Of a DNA stretch of 8,595 nt, positions 1 through 5,407 are shown in pieces. The notes under the pieces are model-generated. The model was not told the origin of the DNA. It saw nothing but the letters and a program-made list of their open reading frames with translations, and did no database searches. Position numbers and translations under genes: made by a program. Location: the NCBI GenBank assembly GCA_002315475.1, contig DCGI01000028.1, forward strand, positions 1 through 8,595. Direction: 5' to 3'. This DNA comes from Christensenella sp. UBA1782 (lineage in GTDB: Bacteria; Bacillota; Clostridia; Christensenellales; DTU072). Numbering within the stretch: the stretch's first letter is position 1; each line of letters begins with the position of its first letter.

Positions 1-159
1 ATCTATTCGAACGTCATAAGCGTGTCCATGACGGGTGCTACGCAACAGGTTTACGTGACGAATACCCCCGCCGCTCAGCAAACCATAACGTTGACCGACG
101 CTAATTATACGGGATTACCCATAGCGAATGCCGTATTGACGTTTACGGCGACAACTTAA
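1..159 (+). CDS. C-terminal end of an unidentified Thr-rich protein (5' cut by window)
   Basis: The frame beginning at base 1 is open for 52 codons and stops at TAA 157-159; the start lies outside the window. The visible residues are rich in Thr, Ala, Val, Asn and Gln with alternating hydrophobic and polar positions, which suggests beta-strands of a surface, extracellular or structural protein. There is no Cys and there are very few charged residues, in contrast to the next gene. The tail reads LTDANYTGLPIANAVLTF, and the end of the next gene's product has a similar pattern (L-x-D-A-x-Y, G-x-P-I, final F). I do not recognise the family and assign no function. The downstream ATG is only 6 nt away, so the two genes are probably co-transcribed. 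That this is the coding frame is inferred from the open frame reaching the edge and the close spacing; a chance open frame of this length is possible. Confidence 0.6.
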   Translation: MYSNVISVSMTGATQQVYVTNTPAAQQTITLTDANYTGLPIANAVLTFTATT

Positions 160-165
160 GAAAAA

Positions 166-462
166 ATGACTTTTTTCGTAACGGTTCTTTGTGAAGACGT
201 CCCTTGCTGCTTGCTGTTAAAAAAGGAAAACAAGACGCTTTGCAAAGTGACGATAGAGGAAAAGAAAACGATTTGGGCGGTCGATACCGATGAAAAAGAA
301 TTGTGTTTCGAAATGAAAAATCGTTCTTTTGTACGAGCAAAACATGTAGTTTGCGCTTGCGAATACGTTGTCTTAAACTATAACGAAGTTTATGAAAATA
401 CTTTTTATTTAATGGATGCTTTTTATGGCTTTCCTATTTCCGGTACGATGTTTTTTCAATAA
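166..462 (+). CDS. Unidentified 98-aa protein
   Basis: Small intact frame starting 6 nt after the previous stop and ending in tandem TAA TAA codons (460-465), directly followed by an intrinsic terminator, so it looks like the last gene of a + strand unit. No good Shine-Dalgarno sequence precedes the ATG (only A-rich sequence), so translation may depend on coupling to the upstream gene. The protein has no signal peptide or obvious membrane segment. It has several Cys residues (including a CC pair near residues 14-15 and CAC near residue 64), many Lys/Glu in the first half and an aromatic-rich C-terminal third. Its last residues (LMDAFYGFPISGTMFF) resemble the end of the preceding protein, which suggests a shared C-terminal beta motif or an old tandem duplication. 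Base composition is more AT-rich than in the fragment upstream. Family not recognised. An antisense frame over the same bases is less plausible because it has no RBS and would run out of this unit. Confidence 0.55.
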   Translation: MTFFVTVLCEDVPCCLLLKKENKTLCKVTIEEKKTIWAVDTDEKELCFEMKNRSFVRAKHVVCACEYVVLNYNEVYENTFYLMDAFYGFPISGTMFFQ

Positions 463-463
463 T

Positions 464-500
464 AAAGCCTCTCGCTTTTTGCGAGAGGCTTTGTTTTTTG
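464..500 (+). terminator. Intrinsic terminator, probably bidirectional
   Basis: Perfect 12-bp stem: left arm AAAGCCTCTCGC (464-475), TTTTT loop (476-480), right arm GCGAGAGGCTTT (481-492), followed by GTTTTTTG. It ends the small + strand gene whose stop is at 460-462. It also lies just past the stop of the convergent metallophosphoesterase (514). Read on the - strand the stem is followed by a weaker ATTATTG tract, so it could serve both directions with better strength on +. Confidence 0.9.
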
Positions 501-513
501 TACTTATGAAAGA

Positions 514-1773
514 TTATCGAATAATGGATTTGTCGACAAGTTTGTATCCGTAACAATCGAAAGTGGAATCCGATGCGATTTCGATGATAGTGCAACCTCT
601 TTGTTCGGTTTCTTTGTCGATACCGTGATAGGCAAGGTAATCGATGCTCAATCCGTAGGTCAAACGGATAAATTTATCTCCGCTTCCGCCGTTATAATCC
701 AAAGAGAAATTGTTATAGTGGTCGTGTCCGCAGAAAATCCCTTGCGTACTGCCGAAACGTAGCATGGTTTCAAACATTTCGTCGGGAGTAACGCCGCAGT
801 ATACCCACTTTCCGTCAATATCTTCTCCCATGATACCGTAGTGCAGTTTTACGTTAGCGGTGTCGGATTTATTATTGTTATACCATTCTGTATACGCGGA
901 TTTGTATTCTTCGGAAGGAATATGGTAGAATGCGAGCGATTTGACGGTCATGGAGTCGTCGGTAATACCCAGTGTTTTCTTGTTGGCTTTATTGAGCGTG
1001 TCGAGGGTTTCTACATACCAATCAATTTGACATTTGTGCATGTGATCGTATTCTTGATAGAATCCTTCTTCGTAAGAATGGGAGTCAAAAAGAAAAAGGC
1101 TTTGCGTGATGACTCCGGCAGAATTCTTGATATTGATGACGGTGTTACCGTATCCCGCATCCCCTTCACAACCTTCATAGTTGGGGATATTTCCCGAAAA
1201 ACTGCTTTTATACAGGCATTTGGTCAGATTGCCGACTTTGATTTGTTCGGCATACCAAGCGTCGATATCGGCTCTTTCGTAAAAACTATAGACTTCGGTG
1301 TCGTGATTTCCGTAAGTAAATGTCCAATAGACGCCGAGTTTTTCCATCAGAGCGGTAAACTCCGTAACGGGCGTCATATTGTTAAATGTTCCCGCTTGGA
1401 AAGGAACGGGATAAGCAATATCTCCCGTAATGATAACCAAATCGGGTTTCACGTCAAGAATTAAAGTAGAAACGGCTTCCAGTGCCTTTCTGTCTTTTAC
1501 CATGGAGATAAAACCACCTCCGACATGCACGTCGGTCAGTTGCATAATCTTAAAGGTACGGTCGCAGGTAAACGTCCAAAAACCGGTTTCTTCGTCGAGG
1601 ACGGGGGCGGCAAGTTCGGATGCTTCCTTCGTATTTACGCTTTTGGCATAGCGAATATTGAGTTTGTTTCCTACGACGGAAACAAGCATACAGGCGGAAA
1701 CAGCCAAGAATAAACAGGAAAAAATAATACCCGTTATTCTCCAACCGTTTTTACGATTTTTTTTATTTTTCAT
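514..1773 (-). CDS. Membrane-anchored calcineurin-like metallophosphoesterase
   Basis: Encodes 419 aa. The N-terminus is basic (KNKKNRKNGWR) and followed by a hydrophobic segment at about residues 13-34, consistent with a signal anchor or signal peptide that places the catalytic domain outside the membrane. A VSAC sequence ending at Cys28 fits a minimal lipobox, but the hydrophobic stretch continues past it, so a membrane anchor is more likely. The metallophosphoesterase motifs appear in order: D81-x-H83 (LTDVHVGG), G117-D118, G155-N156-H157-D158, H284 (YHIP) and G349-H350-D351-H352. These are the residues that hold the two-metal centre in this superfamily. The overall form (DxH near the start of the domain, GNHDTE, GHDHYN late) resembles the Dcr2/purple-acid-phosphatase-like group. 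The substrate cannot be told from sequence; phosphomonoesters or phosphodiesters outside the cell are plausible. Start ATG 1773-1771 has GAGG 5 nt upstream and a strong promoter. It is convergent with the small gene to its left and shares the terminator at 464-492. Confidence 0.93.
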   Translation of the reverse strand: MKNKKNRKNGWRITGIIFSCLFLAVSACMLVSVVGNKLNIRYAKSVNTKEASELAAPVLDEETGFWTFTCDRTFKIMQLTDVHVGGGFISMVKDRKALEAVSTLILDVKPDLVIITGDIAYPVPFQAGTFNNMTPVTEFTALMEKLGVYWTFTYGNHDTEVYSFYERADIDAWYAEQIKVGNLTKCLYKSSFSGNIPNYEGCEGDAGYGNTVINIKNSAGVITQSLFLFDSHSYEEGFYQEYDHMHKCQIDWYVETLDTLNKANKKTLGITDDSMTVKSLAFYHIPSEEYKSAYTEWYNNNKSDTANVKLHYGIMGEDIDGKWVYCGVTPDEMFETMLRFGSTQGIFCGHDHYNNFSLDYNGGSGDKFIRLTYGLSIDYLAYHGIDKETEQRGCTIIEIASDSTFDCYGYKLVDKSIIR

Positions 1774-1803
1774 GATAACCTCACTTAATTTTTATTAGTA
1801 TAT

Positions 1804-1832
1804 ACTATAACATAATTTCGTATTTTTGTAAA
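1804..1832 (-). promoter_or_regulatory. Sigma-A type promoter of the metallophosphoesterase gene
   Basis: On the - strand: -35 TTTACA (1832-1827), exactly 17 bp, -10 TATAGT (1809-1804). A GAGG ribosome binding site follows at 1782-1779, 5 nt before ATG 1773. The -10 overlaps a 12-bp perfect palindrome TAGTATATACTA (1796-1807), which might be an operator or simply AT-rich promoter sequence. With this promoter the gene can be expressed independently of the glycerate kinase upstream. Confidence 0.8.
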
Positions 1833-1875
1833 GACTAAATGAAAAAAACGGGTAGTTTTATGGAAAATATTATTT

Positions 1876-2979
1876 TTAGAGTAAAACGGTATCGGCAAAG
1901 ATTTGTAAAGCTTTCCGAAAATGTTCTTCCGTTTTTTCCATGTTTTCGGCAAGAGTCAAAGAGCTGTCGTTGCACTCGAAAATGCCCTCGATACCGTTCG
2001 GCAAAGACTCGGATGCGTTCTTGCCGCAAAAAACGTTTATTTTTTTGTTTTCTTTCCGTACCGCACTTAAAACGGTGCCGATAAGTTTTCCCATGGAGCT
2101 GGTTTTATCAAACTTACCTTCTCCCGTAAGAATGTAGTCGGCTTTTTCACATTCCTCGGTAAAGTGGATTAAATCCAAAAAGTATTGACTGCCCGAAAGA
2201 AGCTTCCCTTTCAAAAAGGCAAGGACGCAATATCCCAAACCTCCCGCCGCACCGGTACCTTCCCATTCGGGAGAACAACCCAAAAAAGCTGTTTTTTCGG
2301 CGAAATGTTGCATATTTTCTTCTAAAATGCGTTGTTTTTCAGGCGTTTTTGCTCCCTTTTGGGGGGCAAAAACGAAAGAACATCCGTTCTCGCCGAGAAG
2401 GGGGTTTTTTACGTCGCAAAGAGCGGTAAAAGTTAAACCTTCGATATTCTTTATAAAGTCCGTCAAATCCAAAGAATCAATTTCGGCGAGAGTGCCGCCC
2501 GTGGGCACGAAGCTTTCACCGTTTCTGCGCAAAAACTTTCCGCCAAGCGCCGAAACAAGTCCGGCACCGCCGTCGTTTGTCGAGCTGCCGCCCAAACACA
2601 GAACGAAATTCTTTTTCCCGATATGTTTGGCTTGCAGGATTTGTTCGCCCATTCCGAAAGTGGTGGTATAAAACGGATCTTTTATTAAAGTATCGGGAAG
2701 TCCCGAAGAATTGGCGACGGCGATATAGGCGGTATCTTTTCCGAAAGCATACGTTCCTTTTTTTTGGAAGAAGTTTCCGTCCGTAATGGTGGTCGTCAAG
2801 GTTTGAGCGCCGGTCAGGTATGCGATGGTTTCCACGCTTCCTTCTCCGCCGTCAAAAGCGGGATAGGTCGAAAAAGTTGCGCTCGGGAACCGTTCCGAAA
2901 GGACTTCTTTTGCGATTTTACAAAAATCAAAGGCAGAAAGACTCCCTTTGAAGCTGTCGGGTACTACTAAAAAATGCAC
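1876..2979 (-). CDS. glxK: Glycerate 2-kinase (GlxK/GarK family)
   Basis: Encodes 367 aa, close to the usual ~370-380 for this family. It phosphorylates D-glycerate with ATP to 2-phosphoglycerate, feeding lower glycolysis from glycerate or glyoxylate breakdown; cytosolic. Family signatures seen in order: PDSFKGSLSA at residues 7-16, the DGGEG segment at 43-47, NSSGL at 90-94, GGSSTNDGGAG at 130-140, CDVKNPLLGENG at 188-199 followed by APQKGA at 205-210, GTGAAGGLG at 241-249 and TGEGKFD at 285-291. The start is GTG (2979-2977), chosen because GGAG lies 6 nt upstream (2989-2986) and the family N-terminus begins right there. It is divergent from leuA with overlapping promoters. No convincing terminator follows the TAA at 1878-1876, so some transcription may run on into the metallophosphoesterase gene 102 nt downstream. 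No glycerate or hexarate pathway genes are visible beside it, so the source of glycerate is unknown. The choice among the symbols glxK and garK is only by family. Confidence 0.95.
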   Translation of the reverse strand: MHFLVVPDSFKGSLSAFDFCKIAKEVLSERFPSATFSTYPAFDGGEGSVETIAYLTGAQTLTTTITDGNFFQKKGTYAFGKDTAYIAVANSSGLPDTLIKDPFYTTTFGMGEQILQAKHIGKKNFVLCLGGSSTNDGGAGLVSALGGKFLRRNGESFVPTGGTLAEIDSLDLTDFIKNIEGLTFTALCDVKNPLLGENGCSFVFAPQKGAKTPEKQRILEENMQHFAEKTAFLGCSPEWEGTGAAGGLGYCVLAFLKGKLLSGSQYFLDLIHFTEECEKADYILTGEGKFDKTSSMGKLIGTVLSAVRKENKKINVFCGKNASESLPNGIEGIFECNDSSLTLAENMEKTEEHFRKALQIFADTVLL

Positions 2980-2985
2980 TTTTTA

Positions 2986-2989
2986 CTCC
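2986..2989 (-). promoter_or_regulatory. RBS that fixes the GTG start of glycerate kinase
   Basis: The - strand reads TGGAGT with the GGAG core at 2989-2986, 6 nt before GTG 2979-2977. No in-frame ATG lies nearby, and the PDSFKGSLSA family motif starts at residue 7 from this GTG. Confidence 0.8.
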
Positions 2990-3004
2990 AATCGCAAAAT
3001 TGCG

Positions 3005-3033
3005 TTGACATGATAATTTTTTAATATTATACT
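3005..3033 (+). promoter_or_regulatory. Promoter of the leuA transcription unit
   Basis: -35 TTGACA (3005-3010), exactly 17 bp, -10 TATACT (3028-3033): near-consensus sigma-A. The predicted start near 3040 gives a leader of only about 30 nt, too short for a T-box or a leader-peptide attenuator of the kind often found before leucine genes. An imperfect dyad (CGCAA-AA-TTGCG, 2993-3004) abuts the -35 and could be an operator. Ribosome binding site: AAGAAAGG ending at 3060, with 11 nt to ATG 3072. Confidence 0.82.
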
Positions 3034-3054
3034 ATTCTTACTCCGAAAAATCAA
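3026..3054 (-). promoter_or_regulatory. Promoter of the glycerate kinase gene
   Basis: On the - strand: -35 TTGATT (3054-3049), 17 bp, -10 TATAAT (3031-3026), giving a predicted leader of about 40 nt to the GTG start. The -10 box shares four base pairs with the -10 of the oppositely directed leuA promoter. Confidence 0.7.
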
Positions 3055-3071
3055 GAAAGGTTTTTATAATT

Positions 3072-4562
3072 ATGAAAAAAATAATGATATTGGATACGAC
3101 ACTCCGCGACGGCGAACAAGCTCCCGGTAACAGCATGCACGTTTATGAAAAACTGGAGATGGCAAAAAACCTTCGCAAGTTGGGTGTCAATATAATCGAG
3201 GCGGGCTTTGCTTCGGCTAGTCCCGACGACTTTGAATCGGTCAAAGAAATCGCAGACCAAATTCAAGGCTGTACCATTTGCACTTTGTCCCGTTGCCTTC
3301 GAGAAGACATAGACCTTTCTTTCGAGGCGTTAAAGAATGCCCAAAACAAAAGAATACATCTGTTCCTTGCTACAAGTCCGTTGCATTTGCAGTACAAATT
3401 ACAGATGACCGAGGAGGAGTGTTTGCAAAGAATCGACGAGTCGGTTCGCTATGCAAAAACCTTGTTCGACGATATACAGTTTTCGTGCGAAGACGCCACA
3501 AGGACGGATATTGCTTTCTTAAAGAGAGCGACAAAAACAGCCATCGATGCCGGGGCAACCGTTATCAATATTCCCGATACGGTAGGATATACGTTTCCGA
3601 ACGAAATGTATACCATGATTCGTACCCTCAAAGAAGCATTTCCCGAAACCTGTTTTTCGGTACATTGTCATAATGATTTGGGTATGGCAGTCGCCAATAC
3701 CCTTGCCGCCATAGAGGGTGGCGTTTCACAAATCGACTGTACCGTCAACGGCATCGGAGAACGTGCGGGCAATACCGCTTTGGAGGAGGTCGTCATGGCT
3801 TTGAAAACCAGAGCGGAACACTACCAAGCGGAAACCGATATCGTCTTAAAGCAAATATTTCCCGTTTCGCAGGCTTTGACCGCCATAACCGGCATTAAAA
3901 ACGCACCGACGAAACCGATTGTCGGGAAAAACGCCTTTATGCACGAAGCGGGGATTCATCAACACGGTGTACTCGCCAACAGACAAACCTATGAAATCAT
4001 CGATCCCACCGAACTCGGTATCGTCAAGAACGAATTGGTATTGGGAAAACACAGCGGAAAACACGCTTTGGTTGATTATTTGGAAAGTTTGGATATAAAG
4101 TTGACGGACGAGGAAGTAAACGGTTTGTTTGCCGAGTTTAAGGATCTTGCCGATAAGAAAAAGAAAATAACCTATAAAGATATCATGTATTTATTGTCGC
4201 ACAGGCATAACGTAAAATACACGAGAAAATACTCTATATATAGTTATAGCATTATGACCGTAAAAGGGAATTCTGCCTTTGCTACGGTAAAACTCAATAC
4301 CGAGAACGGTGTAAAAGCGGCGGAATCGATCGGCGACGGACCTCTGGATGCGGCGTTCAAGACGATCAACCGCATTTTAGGGAAAGACTTTCACCTTTTG
4401 GACTGGCAATCTACCGCCGTTACCGAAGGGGAGGACGCCCTCGGTATGACGACGCTTCGACTTGCCTGTGACGGAAAAGAAGTGACGGGTAGAGGTGCTT
4501 CGACCGATACGGTGGAAGCCAGTATTATGGCGTACGTCAATGCGTGTAATAAACTCGTATGA
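3072..4562 (+). CDS. leuA: 2-isopropylmalate synthase
   Basis: Encodes 496 aa, full length for the two-domain enzyme. It condenses acetyl-CoA with 2-oxoisovalerate to 2-isopropylmalate, the first committed step of leucine synthesis; cytosolic. The TIM-barrel domain shows LDTTLRDGEQAPG at residues 7-19 (catalytic R12, metal ligand D13), FSCEDATRTD at 137-146, INIPDTVGYT at 165-174, HCHNDLG at 198-204 (metal ligands H198 and H200) and NGIGERAGNT at 226-235 (N234). The linker carries HEAGIHQHGVL at 291-301 and LGKHSGKHA. The C-terminal part from about residue 360 to the end matches the position and length of the leucine-binding regulatory domain, so feedback inhibition is likely. The RIHLFLATSP and YKLQMT segments favour isopropylmalate synthase over homocitrate or citramalate synthase. 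Its stop overlaps the next start (ATGA, 4559-4562), implying translational coupling. leuB, leuC and leuD are not seen in the window. Confidence 0.95.
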   Translation: MKKIMILDTTLRDGEQAPGNSMHVYEKLEMAKNLRKLGVNIIEAGFASASPDDFESVKEIADQIQGCTICTLSRCLREDIDLSFEALKNAQNKRIHLFLATSPLHLQYKLQMTEEECLQRIDESVRYAKTLFDDIQFSCEDATRTDIAFLKRATKTAIDAGATVINIPDTVGYTFPNEMYTMIRTLKEAFPETCFSVHCHNDLGMAVANTLAAIEGGVSQIDCTVNGIGERAGNTALEEVVMALKTRAEHYQAETDIVLKQIFPVSQALTAITGIKNAPTKPIVGKNAFMHEAGIHQHGVLANRQTYEIIDPTELGIVKNELVLGKHSGKHALVDYLESLDIKLTDEEVNGLFAEFKDLADKKKKITYKDIMYLLSHRHNVKYTRKYSIYSYSIMTVKGNSAFATVKLNTENGVKAAESIGDGPLDAAFKTINRILGKDFHLLDWQSTAVTEGEDALGMTTLRLACDGKEVTGRGASTDTVEASIMAYVNACNKLV

Positions 4563-5386
4563 AAAAAATCGTAACTTTGCTTTCGTCTGACGGTTGTCCC
4601 TATGCGGAAACCGTCAAGGTCTTCTTGCAGGATGTCTGTCTTCGTTACGGTATCGAAGTTTCACTGTACGACGATAAGCAATCGACTTTTCTTAGGTACG
4701 GAGATGCCGTCCTGTCCTTTTCAGAAGATTCCGTTGAAATGGATTTTTTGGCAAAGGAACAAAAACTTTGGACAAAAGTGTATCTGTTGCAACAAAATAA
4801 AGAAAAATTTTTGGTGCAAGAGAATTGTGGCGGTATTCCGTACGGTGTCAAAGGCATCCGAAAAGGTCTTTTGGGACGGGAAGCTTTCGAAGAAGATCGT
4901 TTGTCGGAAATCGAGATAGAAAGGACGGGCAGAGTAGCTTTCGAGCTTGCCGAAAAGAACGGCTATCCTTTACGAAGTATCGATCAAGCCGATCGGGAAG
5001 AAGTTTCTAAACTATGGAGAAGGAGTATGGCGCAGGTTTGGGACGACTATCCTTTTGTGGACTGTAAAGACGTGCTTTTCGACAGGTTTTTTGAAACCGA
5101 AAAAGAAGAAAACTGCGTATACGTAACAACCGGCAGAAACGGGAATTTGTTGAAAGGATATTATCGAAGCAAAAACCATTCTGTGCCTTATTACTATATC
5201 GGTGACGATACGTTTGCATATTACGGAAGCGTTTCGGGGGACTTACAGTCCTACTTGCTTGCCGTTTGCTTCCTTTTGGAAGAGAGTTTCGGAATTTCCG
5301 AAGGCAGAGTTTTGCGAAAAAGAGTGTCGAAATTACAAAAGAGTGAAAAAAATCTTGCCAATATCCTTAGTTTTGTGTTACAATAG
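4559..5386 (+). CDS. Degenerate isopropylmalate-dehydrogenase-like protein (probable pseudoenzyme)
   Basis: Encodes 275 aa, against about 340-360 for LeuB. By eye it aligns to 3-isopropylmalate dehydrogenase along its length: KIVTLLSSDGCP at the N-terminus (for KI..LPGDGIGPE), DAVLSF at 49-54, LAKEQKLW at 64-71 (for LRKEQ.LFANLRP), VQENCGGIPYG at 86-96 (for VRELTGGIYFG), EIERTGRVAFELA at 119-131, SIDQADREEVSKLWR at 140-154 (for SVDKANVLE.S.LWR), VLFDRFFE at 172-179, VTTGRNGNLLKG at 189-200 (for VT.NLFGDILSD), YGSVSGD at 222-228 (for HGSAPD) and LLEESFGISEG at 239-249 (for MLRYSFGLEE). The key residues appear lost: the three substrate arginines align with A65, Y75 and Q87, the catalytic Tyr with P94, the catalytic Lys with Q143, and two metal aspartates with N196 and G200. 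Only D175 remains. The NAD-binding loop region is shortened. The frame is intact and coupled to leuA by ATGA. It probably does not catalyse; a regulatory or scaffolding role is inference. Confidence 0.78.
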   Translation: MKKIVTLLSSDGCPYAETVKVFLQDVCLRYGIEVSLYDDKQSTFLRYGDAVLSFSEDSVEMDFLAKEQKLWTKVYLLQQNKEKFLVQENCGGIPYGVKGIRKGLLGREAFEEDRLSEIEIERTGRVAFELAEKNGYPLRSIDQADREEVSKLWRRSMAQVWDDYPFVDCKDVLFDRFFETEKEENCVYVTTGRNGNLLKGYYRSKNHSVPYYYIGDDTFAYYGSVSGDLQSYLLAVCFLLEESFGISEGRVLRKRVSKLQKSEKNLANILSFVLQ

Positions 5387-5397
5387 ACGACGTTTGT

Positions 5398-5403
5398 GAG
5401 GTG
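5398..5403 (+). promoter_or_regulatory. RBS deciding the start of the FAD dehydrogenase
   Basis: GAGGTG at 5398-5403 sits with the GAGG core 6 nt before ATG 5408. An in-frame GTG at 5396 would start inside this ribosome binding site and add only MRCT before the conserved Rossmann strand, so ATG 5408 is preferred. Confidence 0.75.
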
Positions 5404-5407
5404 TACT

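Noticed and set aside
143..340. 65-codon - strand open frame opposite the small gene at 166-462
   Set aside because: No RBS is seen, whereas the + strand frame ends in tandem stops immediately followed by a terminator.
841..1464. 207-codon + strand open frame opposite the metallophosphoesterase gene
   Set aside because: It is antisense to a gene with complete catalytic motifs, a promoter and an RBS. Its own translation shows no recognisable family and it has no RBS.
1810..1875. Possible terminator for glycerate kinase (weak AT-rich stem near 1864-1877 and an AAAC/GTTT stem before a T-run)
   Set aside because: The stems are only a few A-T pairs and would not be stable; no convincing terminator can be claimed.
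3034..3071. Leucine leader-peptide attenuator or T-box before leuA
   Set aside because: The predicted leader is only about 30 nt, with no hairpin and no leucine-rich small frame.
4559..5386. Calling the LeuB-like gene a functional leuB, or a pseudogene
   Set aside because: Loss of most catalytic residues argues against a working dehydrogenase, and the uninterrupted frame with an ATGA coupling to leuA argues against a decayed pseudogene.
5396..5407. GTG 5396 as start of the FAD dehydrogenase
   Set aside because: It would begin within the GAGGTG ribosome binding site that serves ATG 5408, and the conserved Rossmann strand begins right after that ATG.
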